Shown here piece by piece: positions 1-10,921 of a stretch of 64,000 nucleotides of DNA. The stretch's first letter is position 1; each line of letters opens with the position of its first letter. A program made the position numbers and the translations under genes. A model generated the notes under the pieces. The model made no database searches, had not been told where the DNA came from, and saw nothing but the letters and a program-made list of their open reading frames with translations. Source of the stretch: Nematostella vectensis. Lineage: Eukaryota > Cnidaria > Anthozoa > Actiniaria > Edwardsiidae. Location of the stretch: the NCBI RefSeq assembly GCF_932526225.1, contig NC_064034.1, positions 15,884,887 to 15,948,886 of the forward strand, read 5' to 3'.

Positions 1-1330
1 CTCATAAATCTTTGCGACAATTGATATGACTGATATAGGCCGATAGTTATTTAAATTTGTCTTTAGACCCTTTTTAAAAACAGGTGATACTCTTGCAAAT
101 TTCCAATCAGCTGGGAAAACACTTTTATGAATAGAATTTCTAAATATTTATGTTAATATTTATTTATGTGCATAACTTTATTTGCTGACAACTTAAGAAG
201 CTTACAGGGTAGCTTATCTAATCCAAACCTAATAAACTTTGCGCTTTGTGGGTGCCTTTAATGAAAGTCTTTTCGGTATTGCCCAAAAATGATTCTGGCG
301 GGAAGGTAGATTCCTATTTTTCTGCGGCTAGTGTTTTGCCGATAGAAGCGTAGTGACTGTTGAAGGCATCTGATATCTCGTTAGCTGATGTAATTGATTT
401 ATCTTCTACTTTATTTCAGGGAAACTAGTTGTTGTTTGTTTTATAGAACATAGCTCATTGATTAAATTCCATGTCTTACGCGGATTATTTTAGTTTTCAG
501 CAAGGTTATTAACGAAATACTGGCGTTTAGCCTTTTATTGCTTTATTAGTTCGATTCCGCGCTTGTCTAAATCGAAGCCATGCATCAGAATCTTGGGAAA
601 TAATTGCTTTTTTTTTTTCAAATAATCCCTGCATTTCTTGGAGTAATTGTGAATTAATCCAAGGAGACCTCTTACTTGTCACCTTTCTAGTTTAAAGTGG
701 GGCATGTTTGTTAACACATTTTATAAACAGATCTTTCCATGCATTTCACATTATGTTCGGATCTGTACTTTCGTAAATAGTACCCCAGGGGAAATTTTCA
801 AGGTCATACAAAAATTTCTCTTGACTAAAGTTCTTAAAATCTCGAAATTCCTTAATTTGTGGTGCAGACCTCTCGTAATGACCTTTCCTTGACATAAAAA
901 CTACTGGATGGTCATTGATACACAAGTGAGTAACACCCGACTGTCTTGTCTGTGTGGTTATGCACAAGTCAATCAAACTTTCGGAGAAAGGTGTTACTCT
1001 AGAAGGTTCTTTTTTTATGAATTCACATATCTGTTCAGTTCACTAGGTAAAAAAATGGCCAATAACATCCCAGTATCAGATGTACCTCCAGAAAGCTTTA
1101 TCATTGAGAGGCCTTCATCATATTTCCAATTTTCATCTGCACCAAAAGAACAAGCATAACAGATTATTGCAAAATTAAATGGATCGAAATGTTGCAGAGG
1201 TTATTTAGCTCAAACTGCGTACGGGAGGTTTAGAACAAGAGGCATTTTGGTTCCACTTATTCGAGGCTCAGCCAATACATAGTTATGCGCTATGCGAGAC
1301 CCGAACACTCTCAATCTTGATACATTATAC
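1..1330 (-). mobile_element. Non-LTR retrotransposon (LINE) pol fragment, endonuclease C-terminus to RT N-terminus
   Basis: Read on the minus strand, this is the middle of a LINE polyprotein with several frame breaks. At the left edge (about 1-140) the translation contains FPADWKFARVSPVFKKG and NNYRPISVISIVAK, the fingers region of a non-LTR reverse transcriptase. Just upstream (about 190-700) are linker motifs such as GLDKLPCKLLK, ISDAFNSHYASIGKTL, NPRKTWNLINELC and SPWINSQLL. At 746-976 comes the end of the AP-type endonuclease, including SGVTHLCINDHPVVF and the region before it. Residues further upstream to about 1330 still look endonuclease-like but contain stops. The RT palm continues beyond position 1. 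Domain order and orientation are clear; the clade is not determined. The copy is dead as seen, with several in-frame stops and shifts. Confidence 0.8.
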
Positions 1331-1429
1331 TCCCCCAAAATGAAGATATTCTCCAAAAAAATGTTCAAAAATCCCGATTCCCCCAACAAAACACTGGAAA
1401 AATCGTACCTTACACCATGTATGTAAAAC

Positions 1430-1640
1430 CTGTAAAACTGTGTTCACAAACTATGGAAATAGGTTTACATACTATTTACACACTATGAGAGTGAACATTT
1501 CCATTCAAAGACTCTGTAAAACTAGGATTTACATACTGTGTGTTAAAAAAATTACCACACAGATGCAAGTACTTGATACCATGTAAATAGTATGGAAAAA
1601 GTATGGAAATATCTTGTAAATCTACGAAGCACATCTTGTG
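1430..1640. repeat. AT-rich stretch with repeated GTAAA / TTTACATACTATTT motifs
   Basis: This gene-free interval repeats short motifs in both orientations: tttacatactatttacac near 1463, and catgtaaatagtatgg near 1580, which is almost its reverse complement. It may be a decayed palindromic element. No coding sequence is seen here or up to 1887. Confidence 0.35.
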
Positions 1641-1887
1641 AATAGAGTGCTTGCAATAAAAGCGTGGAACACTAAATAATATTTAGTACTATTATTGAAA
1701 TAGCACTATTAATCCCGAAAAACAGGCTAAAAAAAACCCAGATATTCTCTGTTAGCGTTAAAACAAGCGATTTATCGTTAAAATAATTTTTTTCCTTATT
1801 TTTCTTTATTATATATATTTTTTTCTTTATTCAATCTATATCATGCACATTTTCCATTAAACTTATTAAACGTTTTGACAAAAGTTA

Positions 1888-2092
1888 TGTGTAGTTCCAA
1901 AAATATCCCCCCCCCCCCCCCCATGGAGGGGATTGGAAGTTCCGGGGGAGTGGAGGGTTCAAATGCCCAGTAATTTCCAGATGGGAGGGGTGTTTATTTT
2001 TTTTTCCAGGGGGTTGTAAATTCCAGAGGGGTTGGGGGTTATACCTCCTACCCCCTCCATGGGGTATGTATATTTTTTTCTGGAACTACACA
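1888..2092. mobile_element. MITE of about 205 bp with terminal inverted repeats
   Basis: The left end reads tgtgtagttccaaaaatat followed by a poly-C run and catggagggg. The right end reads cccctccatgggg, then tatttttttctggaactacaca, so the two ends are inverted copies about 40 bp long. The interior is G-rich with repeated 'ggaattccagggggg'-like pieces and no credible ORF. It lies just downstream of the 3' end of glycosyltransferase copy A. No convincing target-site duplication was found, so the superfamily is open. Confidence 0.6.
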
Positions 2093-2322
2093 ATTTTAGC
2101 GGTAACTGCAAACGGGGATTTGTTACTTGTGTTAATGGCACTGGAGATCAATTTGTTGACAAAAAGGTAGCATTTCCTCGAAATTTTAGATTTAATATAA
2201 AAAAAATCTTAATATATCCAGGCCTAGCTCTCACTTCCTCTAGCTTCCTAACTAGAATTGACTGTTACTTTAAAAATAAAATACAGATAAAATCCCCCCT
2301 AAGGGTATTTAATGAACACTCC

Positions 2323-2510
2323 CTACGATATGTCCCACATGCCTGAGTGGGAGTGAAAGAAGTGATAAAATCCAGGCAACATGAGTCTCTCGATCTCAAT
2401 ACCGCTGTTCAACACACGGTCCGCCAAATCCCAATCCTCCCCGCCCCATGTGTGTTTGAAATCCTTCACATTCATTCCGCCGAACACATCCCAGTCTGAC
2501 TTGTAGATAC
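2323..2510 (-). CDS. Copy A exon 6: C-terminal catalytic block and stop
   Basis: The acceptor is ...ttttccttag. The exon encodes [17 protein letters not shown], then [20 protein letters not shown], then [15 protein letters not shown] and a stop. WGGED with the preceding GGMN is the hallmark of CHGN-family beta-GalNAc transferases and includes the likely catalytic acidic residues. It aligns over its full 188 bp with 18480-18667 and 22050-22237. Confidence 0.85.
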
Positions 2511-3622
2511 CTAAGGAAAACAACAAGGATAAATGATTATTAGAAATGACTTACTTTAACAACAAAAAATTTCGGGCGAAAAACTTAGTTTTGAAAGTAG
2601 TATGTGAGCGACATGGTATTACGGGATCGCAACAAGCGTAACTCTTTAAACCACCGACGGAGAAATTTTATACTGTACTGCCTTTTTCTGTACATTTTTT
2701 TAGCATTTTTATTTTAAAAACAGAAATCGAAAAGGATTGGACGGTAAAATGTTCGGACTACGTTAATATTTTGACGGAAAAATATCCCGACGATTTTTTT
2801 TGTCCAAAATCTTTCCGTATTTTCGAGTTAAAGTACTAGTGTATTGCTGAAGTGAACATAGCTCCTAAATTATTACAGTTGTCTACGCAAGAAGTTATAA
2901 AAAAACTCAAAATCATTAGATTTTGTTTATAGTTAAACTTTTACATTGTAATAAATGACACACCTTCTTAGCCACAGAGGGGTCACTTCAAGTAATGTGG
3001 GCTGATGACGGGCCAGTGTTGTTTTTGCGTTAAAACCTTCGTGGCCTTCATATTACTTTACAGTTTTCTGCAAACTCTCGTTAAGCATTTTCAAATGCTA
3101 AGCAGCTCTCTGGCTTCCGTCACGAAAACTAACGGAATAACATTTGGTGCGTTTTGATTGGTCAGCGCCTTAGGGAAGTGGTGATTGGGGACCATTTCTG
3201 TGCTGTTCTATGAAAACTTTTTAAAGATTTAGATTGACGGAATGCAGGACGCCTTTTAGCTTTTTGCATATCAGTCAATCTTGTTTTAAAAACTGTCGTT
3301 TTTCTAGCTCGCTCGGTCATTTTCTTATTAGGCATTACATAGGGAGACCGTTTCAATCTTTTTTCTTCTCTTTTTTATCGCTCTGGGGCTTTGTAAGTCG
3401 GTAATTTCCACGTCATCTTGGAAATGGAACCTTGTCCCTAACGTTTTAGAACATGACAGGTCTCCCGCACGCTCGCCCCAGGCTCATTGAGACCATTTAG
3501 AAAACCGAGAGCCATTGATTGATATTGAAATTGTTGACGAAAGTTCGCAGAATATTTAAAAGGGCGGTAATTCTAACAACAACGACAACAAAAAAACATT
3601 GAGCATCATCAACCGGACTTAC

Positions 3623-3746
3623 TAAATATTCCAAAGCCATTTTTCTGAAAAAATCCTTTACTTGGATGTTCCCTCGTACCAGGTCCCGCGCATTCTGACA
3701 GCCGGAAGACGATAGGGGAGTAAGCCAAGACTCCCTGGATCGTGTG
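3623..3746 (-). CDS. Copy A exon 5 of the catalytic domain
   Basis: The exon is 124 bp, from the acceptor ...aactccgacag to the donor A|GTAAGT. The correct frame gives HTIQGVLAYSPIVFRL and KGFFQKNGFGIF. This is not the longest open frame here. It is fixed by the phase-0 exit of exon 4 and by the phase-1 join to exon 6, which makes GFGIF-SIYKSDWD. That matches the family pattern of 'NGFG..xIYKSD'. Confidence 0.75.
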
Positions 3747-4293
3747 CTGTCGGAGTTCAACACACAAATATATCATGGGAACAGCAAAAAACCAGACAAT
3801 AAATTACATTTGAGGGTCATAACTATTTTGTATACATCCTAAAATCTACAAGTTCCAAGCGGGGCTATAATTCTATTGACAGTAGAGCTCTACCAAACAA
3901 TTCAAGTGAGCTTATATAGCAATCACAACAGGATTAGTACAAATCTGCATAAATGATGTCGAGCTTTTTTTTCAAATCCAAGTTTTTTTAGTAACTATTG
4001 TCCGATCGCTCCAAACACCATTTTGTACTACTATGCGCTCGACTGCACCTACACAACACGTGACATGGCCAAAAACCAAACAAAGTGTTCGGCGTTTTGC
4101 CGCGTTTCGTAACCATTCTCCTATATCAACTATATCACTCGCACAGGCGAACATGCCCGAGTTACACGTACGAAAGATTTGCAAGCTGTCGCCATAAAAT
4201 CGCTAAGAATGTGCAGACTGTTAACATGTGATTTTTGGAAAGCGTTCAGCTAATGCCTCAAAAATTATTCAGTGTAAATTTGCCTTGACTCAC

Positions 4294-4456
4294 CTTTCTT
4301 ACGCTCTCTAGAATGTTACTTGGCATGCGCAGATGGAGATCCAGTAGAAAAACAATGGAGTCCTTATCCCGGACGGAACTCACTGCTTTCTGTATGGCAT
4401 ACGTTTTGTGGAAGCGGCCGGTCAGAGGGATAACCGTAAAGTTCTTTATATCTTTT
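4294..4456 (-). CDS. Copy A exon 4: catalytic DLH motif
   Basis: The exon is 163 bp, with acceptor ...tttctttcctag and donor AAAG|GTGAGT (4293-4288). It encodes KDIKNFTVIPLTGRF, then DKDSIVFLLDLHLRMPSNIL. DLH at about 4341-4333 occupies the DxD-like position of CHGN-family transferases, which co-ordinates the metal and UDP-sugar. The exon ends in phase 0. Confidence 0.8.
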
Positions 4457-4799
4457 CTAGGAAAGAAAAATATCAAGCAATTGGACAATATGACCGCACA
4501 AGCCAGCGTGGTGCATAGGAGCTTACAGGCGTTGCAAATCCAAAGCGGTGGTTCCTAAGGTTAAAAAAAAACCCTCCCTTTTTAAATTACACTTGGTCCT
4601 TAGAAGCAGACAAGAGGGCTTTGAGAACGTTGTAATAAATAGTAGTTGTAATAAGTAGTAGTTCTAATAAATATTTTGAATCCTCTATTTCTGAACATGA
4701 TATTGCATTCACAAGTCATACAATGAGTCCTAGGTCCTCCAAACGGGGCAGGACACCACGTCAAAGGAAGCAAGTTAATCAAAGGAGGTTTACGGAACC

Positions 4800-4870
4800 A
4801 TCTGAAAGGGGTCGGGGAACCATCTCAAAGGGAGGAACCATCTCAAAGGGGGGAACCAACATTTAAATCA
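4800..4870. repeat. Short tandem repeat aaccatctcaaagggg
   Basis: Three to four imperfect copies of a ~17-bp unit lie in intron 3 of copy A. One copy remains at the equivalent place in copy B (about 26175). Confidence 0.5.
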
Positions 4871-4933
4871 GGAGGTAAATATTGCGGTTTCCTCCCCCCA
4901 CCCCGTCCCCCGTTAACTTTTCTATCTACTTAC

Positions 4934-5287
4934 CTCTTCAGCTCATATTCCAAGCTTGCAGGATCATTTCCATAATATGCTATTATAACGTTTACATTTT
5001 GATCATTCGAGTCTCTAATCACTTGCGCAAGATCACGAATAAAATGTAGAATCCACACTTTCTGCGCGCTGACCGTAATGACGATGTTGATAACGGTGTC
5101 CATTCTGAGAGCCAAGCGAGCAGGTATGCACAGTGTGCTTTTGTTCTTAAACTTGAAAAAGTAATTGAGTACTCGGAGTTTTGATTTCGTCGGGTTATCT
5201 ATTAGAACTAGTTCTAAAAGGTAGCGACTTCCACGTTGCTTGTCCTCTTTTTCTTCAATGCCAATAATTTTCTCCAATGAATACTTT
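4934..5287 (-). CDS. Copy A exon 3: start of the CHGN-type catalytic domain
   Basis: The acceptor ends ...ttttttccacag and the donor AG|GTAAGT starts at 4933. The 354-bp exon enters with one base completing a codon and leaves with two, matching both neighbours. It encodes KYSLEKIIGIEEK, then TLCIPARLALRMD, TVINIVITVSAQKVWILHF and NVNVIIAYYGNDPASLEYEL, the beginning of a GT-A nucleotide-sugar-binding fold. It is nearly identical to 26267-26620 in copy B. Confidence 0.8.
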
Positions 5288-5707
5288 CTGTGGAAAAAAT
5301 ATATGTTATCCAAAATAATGCTTTTGCGCTGGGAGGGTCTGGGTTGAGTTTGGGTGATGAGTCCTTGATAGTATGCAAATTAGTCTGGAACAAGCTGGGG
5401 TCTAATTCTAAAAATAAAGTAAACGTATATTTTCTTGCATTTTTTGCCTTGCAAGTGCGCTGACAACTTAATTTGAAATTAGTATATACATTAACTAAAA
5501 CCGCAATTCATCAGAGCCTCTGAAAACATGGTGTCATGGCATGGCATCACTGATTGCGATACGTGTGCGTTTTTTTTTTCACAATCTTTAGGGGGTTGGA
5601 ATTTAATTTTTGTTTTACTTTAGGGTCGGAATTTAAAGCCCGTCCCTCCTTCAGTTTGGCTGATAATGTCAAGGCTCACTGTGAGGGTGCTCACTGGTTA
5701 TCCATAC

Positions 5708-6755
5708 CTGGGATATGCCTTCTCCAGCGACTTCATAAACATTTCAATGACTTCATCAACTACTCCTTGATCTATCACATCATTACCCAAACAGAAACCA
5801 CCTTCCGAGGCTGGACAATCGCTAATCCAGCTACCGTCCTTGGGGTAGGTTTTCGTAAAGTATGTCCCGCTTGTAGCCCCTTCATACTTTTTATAATCTC
5901 TTTTTTGTTGATAACTCGGGTCGTACGAGCAATTACTGAACACAGTTTCCAGAGCAATACTATCTAAATGTTCCAGATCTACCGTATAGTTTAAAGCAGA
6001 CTTTGTGTTGTTTGGATTCCCGAGAAGCTCTTCCGTTGGTGTGAGGTCTGACGCTGGAGAAGACTCCAGAAATTCCTTCAACACGGCTGGATCTCTGATC
6101 ATTGCTGGTAGAATCAATATCGGCTTAATATATTTTAATCCGATAACATAACATTTCAGGGTAAGGGTATCACTTTGGATAACGTCGCCCATGACGTGAA
6201 GAATCTCATAATAGTAATTTTTCCCACCAGCTAGAAGCATCTCGTCGGTTATTTGTAATTCTCTAGTGGTAGTTGTCTTTTCTGAAACTTTTCGTGAGGA
6301 TTTGGGGTTTTCGCTCGTACCGATCCATAACTGCCATGGTGCTATTGATTCGACGCCAAATCTGTAAAATCCATTGGACAAGGGAATTATGTGTCCGGCT
6401 ACTCTATGCCCAGAGTTTTTTTTCGTTAAATCTCAAGGAGAATGTTTCTGATAAGGTGAAATTTTGTTGGAGATTTGGATACAGCGGATATTGAGGGAGT
6501 TGTACAAGGCTGCTGATGGACTTTACACACACTTCACGCCAGTGGTGAACTTCGATTGCTCCAACAAATGGAACATTCGTTGTGTTATGAGCTCGTTGAA
6601 ATTGATCTTGTTGAACTTGTTGCTTTGTTGCTATAGGCTTAACATAAGATTGAATATAGAACCATGAAGTCGACATTGCGAAAAGAAGACAAAGCAAAAT
6701 CAAATAAAGACTTTTACGGAAGAGCGTGGCGACAGTTCTCCAAGGTATGAATCTT
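5708..6755 (-). CDS. Copy A exon 2: membrane anchor, stem and PA14 domain (frameshifted)
   Basis: The acceptor is at 6757-6756 after a pyrimidine-rich tract; the donor CAG|GTATGG is at 5707. The exon begins FIPWRTVATLFRKSLYLILL, a basic stretch followed by a hydrophobic signal anchor, then the stem and a PA14-like fold. Its last part has KSALNYTVDLEHLD and WISDCP with several cysteines. Reading is continuous from 6755 to about 6424. It breaks at the T8 run and resumes in another frame from about 6410 to the donor. Confidence 0.75.
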
Positions 6756-7145
6756 CTGAAAAAGAAAAGCGAAGGATTTTAAAAGGCATGTGGCCATAAC
6801 AAGGGGAAATAATGCTTTAAAAAACGCGATGCCAAAAATCATCCGGTTTCGCTAACAAGGGAACTGCAGTTAAAGCTTGCATTCAAAATTAGTTAATCAC
6901 AAGTCACTCCACACCTCCAACTCGCCTTAGTAAAGGATTTCTAAGGACAAACGAATTCACGCAAATAATTATCCACGAGAAATATCTTCATGCTCTAATT
7001 CATAAAATAAACACTTAGCTGGAATGAAAATGTATCCGTTTGTGGTATCTTTTTCTATAAAAGCTCGATTTTACTAGTTTAGAGCGATATAAGTTTTGTC
7101 TTTTAATATTGTCGATTATGAGTTTATTAATGACACAAGGCTGGT
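6756..7145. other. 5' flank/intron of glycosyltransferase copy A
   Basis: No gene is seen. The sequence aligns with 28043-28260 upstream of copy B, with small indels, so it belongs to the segmental duplication. The missing first exon of the gene would be expected upstream, but I could not find a convincing one. Confidence 0.5.
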
Positions 7146-7149
7146 AACT

Positions 7150-7690
7150 TGATTCTGGCTTCCTCAGGTTAAGCATGATTTTCTACCAGATTTTATGCAG
7201 TATGAAAACACTGCCACCGGTACTAGGATGGGGAGTTTTTTTAGACAATTCGGAAAATCATTAATATAGATAAGGAAAAGAAGAGGGCCAATTATTGACT
7301 CCGCAGGTCAGAAACTGCTCTTTGGACATTTGTACATTCGCATTTTTGTCTCCTGTCTCTTGAATGAGCTAAACCACTTTAGTTAACTCTGATGAACTCC
7401 GTAGCACTCTACTTCCTGAGTAGAATGCCATGGTCAATCATGTCAAACGCATTTTTAAGATCAATAAATATAACACCATAGAGGAGGCTTTTGTCGATAA
7501 TGACAGACCAGCTATTAGTCCCTTCAAGAAAGGCTGGAAAGAGTGCCATAGAGTGACCTAAAGCCGTATTGACTTATTTACTGTAGTTTGTTGACGTGTA
7601 AATATGTGTAACACTGATTGTTAATATTAGCCTTTTCGAAAACGTTTGCTACAACTGATCAGACAGATATAGGCCTATAGTTACCTAGTA
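7150..7690 (-). mobile_element. LINE reverse transcriptase fragment (duplicated unit A)
   Basis: The minus-strand translation contains NYRPISV at about 7690-7665. It then has NSWSVIIDKSLLYGVIFIDL followed by KNAFDMIDH at about 7525-7430, which is RT motif A with the catalytic Asp. A degraded tail resembles the ININDFPNCL region after motif C. The frame is broken in several places. A matching fragment lies at 28255-28905 beside copy B, so the insertion preceded the tandem duplication. Confidence 0.75.
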
Positions 7691-7731
7691 TGACTAGAAA
7701 GAACAGGAAAGCTGTAGAAAAACTAGATGGT

Positions 7732-7763
7732 CTGCTCCGACGAAACTCTCGAAACGTCAGCGC
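7732..7763 (+). ncRNA. Degenerate hammerhead-ribozyme-like motif
   Basis: The sequence reads ctgctcCGACGA, a few bases, then GAAACGTC and agc. This matches the hammerhead core CUGANGA...GAAA..UC with U4 changed to C. Compared with 28960-28996, six bases of stem II are missing here, so this copy should not fold or cleave. Such motifs are known at the ends of Penelope-like elements, and that is the likely origin. Confidence 0.4.
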
Positions 7764-7857
7764 AAAGGTGTTCAACATACTTCTTCAACACCTTGTGTTG
7801 ATTTATACTTTAGTTACCTGGGCGTGACCCGTGCAGCTTTCCACTCGACTGAACAAA

Positions 7858-9590
7858 GAACCAAGACAGCAAAAAGGCAATACATCCACACTTGCCTTGA
7901 ATGGCCTAGTCGCAATACAGGAGCACGGGCCTCATACATTGTTGGAATACACCAACTTCACAGAACCAAGACAGCAGAAAGGCAATACATCCACACATTT
8001 GCCTTGAATGGCCTAGTCGCAATACAGAAGCACGGGCCTCATACATTGTTGGAATACACCAACTTCACAGAACCAAGACAGCAGAAAGGCAATACATCCA
8101 CACTTGCCTTGAATGGCCTAGCCGCAATACAGAAGCACGGGCCTCATACATTGTTGGAATACACTAACTTCACAGAACCAAGACAGCAGAAAGGCAATAC
8201 ATCCACACTTGCCTTGAATGGCCTAGTCGCAATACAGAAGCACGGGCCTCATACATTGTTGGAATACACCAACTTCACAGAACCAAGACAGCAGAAAGGC
8301 AATACATCCACACTTGCCTTGAATGGCCTAGTCGCAATACAGGAGCACAGGCCTCATACATTGTTGGAATACACCAACTTCACAGAACCAAGACAGCAGA
8401 AAGGCAATACATCCACACTTGCCTTGAAAGGCCTAGTCGCAATACAGGAGCACGGGCCTCATACATTGTTGGAATACACCAACTTCACAGAACCAAGACA
8501 GCAGAAAGGCAATACATCCACACATTTGCCTTGAAAGGCCTAGCCGCAATACAGAAGCACGGGCCTCATACATTGTTGGAATACACTAACTTCACAGAAC
8601 CAAGACAGCAGAAAGGCAATACATCCACACTTGCCTTGAATGGCCTAGTCGCAATACAGGAGCACGGGCCTCATACATTGTTGGAATACACCAACTTCAC
8701 AGAACCAAGACAGCAGATTAGGCAATACATCCACACATTTGCCTTGAATGGCCTAGCCGCAATACAGAAGCACGGGCCTCATACATTGTTGGAATACACC
8801 AACTTCACAGAACCAAGACAGCAGAAAGGCAATACATCCACACTTGCCTTGAATGGCCTAGTCGCAATACAGAAGCACGGGCCTCATACATTGTTGGAAT
8901 ACACCAACTTCACAGAACCAAGACAGCAGAAAGGCAATACATCCACACTTGCCTTGAAAGGCCTAGTCGCAATACAGGAGCACAGGCCTCATACATTGTT
9001 GGAATACACCAACTTCACAGAACCAAGACAGCAGATTAGGCAATACATCCACACTTGCCTTGAATGGCCGAGTCGCAATACAGGAGCACAGGCCTCATAC
9101 ATTGTTGGAATACACCAACTTCACAGAACCAAGACAGCAGAAAGGCAATACATCCACACATTTGCCTTGAATGGCCTAGTCGCAATACAGAAGCACGGGC
9201 CTCATACATTGTTGGAATACACCAACTTCACAGAACCAAGACAGCAACAAGGCAATACATCCACACATTTGCCTTGAAAGGCCTAGCCGCAGTACAGAAG
9301 CACGGGCCTCATACATTGTTGGAATACACTAACTTCACAGAACCAAGACAGCAGAAAGGCAATACATCCACACATTTGCCTTGAATGGCCTAGTCGCAAT
9401 ACAGAAGCACAGCCCTCATACATTGTTGGAATACACCAACTTCACAGAACCAAGACAGCAACAAGGCAATACATCCACACTTGCCTTGAATGGCCTAGCC
9501 GCAATACAGAAGCACGGGCCTCATACATTGTTGGAATACACCAACTTCACAGAACCAAGACAGCAGAAAGGCAATACATCATTGCCTTAC
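7858..9590. repeat. Satellite array of 105-107 bp, about 16 copies
   Basis: The unit begins ccaagacagcagaaagg and includes gcctagtcgcaatacag and ggcctcatacattgttgg. Copies with 'cacacttgcc' are 105 bp; those with 'cacacatttgcc' are 107 bp. Because 105 is divisible by three and the unit has few stops, long ORFs appear in two plus-strand frames with a 35-residue repeat (NTSTLALNGLVAIQKHGPH...). The frame breaks at every 107-bp unit, so I do not call it coding. Confidence 0.9.
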
Positions 9591-10921
9591 AATTGTGCAT
9601 TTTGTTAGAAAATAGCACCCCTTTTATTTTTTATGTCTGGCTTGACATGTGCAGCTTATTGTTGTTTCTGTTAGCCATGTGTGACTTCGGCGTTTAGTTT
9701 GTTAACAGTTGATTGAATGAATTGCGTGCATGAAATCATTGACGTGCTAAGCTGTCACACTATCACGGATTAAGAATTTATGCTTTATATACAATGCAAA
9801 CATGCCCCACAATGATCACGGCACACAAAGCATAGTCTTGTATATGTTTATGACATTCGTTGAGGCTATTAAAGGTTTTCAGTGAGGCCCGAATGTAGTA
9901 AATGCACGCATTTTTAACACATGAAAACAGCATTGTCAAGCAAAACTTCAAACTTCTTTGTTCCAGTTTCCATTTTCTTATTGTCAAACTTAATTGAAAT
10001 AAGAGGTACATCCATTTCAAAATTTGTTAAATGGTAGTTCTGCAAGAGCTGCTCATAGTTTTACTAACTTGTAAGAATAAAGATGATAAGTAATAATCGC
10101 TTAATTTATCCATCTTTTCCTGCATTGAGTAGAAAATGCGACCCATACAATTGCACTGATAACATCTTGAAATAGGTCTATAAAGTCCTCTCCCATTAAC
10201 CCATCCCCGCGTTTGTCGACATAAAATGAACTATTGTATCGTATTGTACCAATAAAGATGCTAAATGTTTCAATAAAGTCTGCCGCAAGAAAACAAAATA
10301 CCAGATCAATTCTAATATATGCACATAAGACGATAACAGTTGTGTCAATAGAGATGAAAATCGCTCCGTTTCTATTCATGTGTGAAGCAATATATAATTG
10401 TGAAGCAATATATAATACTCTGCCATCGCAAAAAAAATATGCTAGTTTTCTTGGTTTGAATGGTTTTATTTAAACGCGAATCACTATGAGTTACTATGGA
10501 AAACTCGCCAAGCGAAACGGTTCTCTCGGTAGCTCACGATTGGAGACATATCTTATGAGATATACAACTAATGGCGCAAAAGAAACCAAACAAAAAAGGG
10601 AGTGAAACTCACCTGTACATTGTTGTTCAACTAGTTCAACTGTTGTTCAACTAGTTATTTCTCAAGGAATCGATGGATCTTTGATAGCTTTATGCCAATA
10701 TTAGAGCACTCAGTCGATTTGGGCGATGAGGTGTACCCCCTGCGGCTCTTTTGTTTTTATCATGCGCCAATAATAAATCAGGGAGCCAGCGCATGGAATG
10801 TCAATGAGGAATATTTTTTTGGGCCAACATTGAAAATAAGTATAAGTATAAGTTAACGCTCTCTCTGTCTTTCTTATTATAGTTATTTGTTATTCTTTTG
10901 AGAATTCTAGTCAGATTTCTA
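9591..10921. other. No recognisable gene
   Basis: The stretch is AT-rich. A 92-codon minus-strand ORF at 10379-10101 is hydrophobic at its N-terminus, but I recognise no family and see no clear splice sites. A 19-bp direct duplication (tgtgaagcaatatataat) lies at about 10381-10420, and a short duplication of gttgttcaactagtt at about 10620-10655. Confidence 0.4.

Larger units (their letters stand above)
2323..6755 (-). pseudogene. beta-1,4-N-acetylgalactosaminyltransferase 3/4-like gene, copy A (frameshifted)
   Basis: Five minus-strand exons splice in phase: 6755-5708, 5287-4934, 4456-4294, 3746-3623 and 2510-2323 (stop TAG at 2325-2323). The product resembles B4GALNT3/4, Golgi type II enzymes that add GalNAc in beta-1,4 linkage to GlcNAc on glycans. 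They have a membrane anchor, a PA14 domain and a CHGN-family catalytic domain. The sequence shows an anchor (RKSLYLILLCLLFAM), PA14-like motifs (VHHWREVCVKS, GFYRFGVESIAPWQLW), a DLH motif for metal/nucleotide-sugar binding and the C-terminal GGMN...WGGEDWD block. The initiating exon is not found; exon 2 begins at a pyrimidine-rich AG acceptor shared with copy B. The defect is one extra base in a T8 run at 6416-6423, which shifts the frame inside PA14. Everything downstream is open. A sequencing error in the homopolymer is possible, so 'pseudogene' is provisional. Confidence 0.8.

Noticed and set aside
3497-3763. 88-codon minus ORF as the reading frame of copy A exon 5
   Set aside because: Splice phase from exon 4 and the join to exon 6 require a different frame, which also matches the family. 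The longer ORF is a shadow.
5554-5967. 137-codon plus ORF (and its counterpart at 26835-27257)
   Set aside because: They are antisense to the PA14 exons of the glycosyltransferase copies.
7824-9608. Long ORFs of 236, 248, 106 and 75 codons with 35-residue repeats
   Set aside because: They follow the 105-bp satellite, occur in more than one frame and break at each 107-bp unit. There is no domain and no splice signal.
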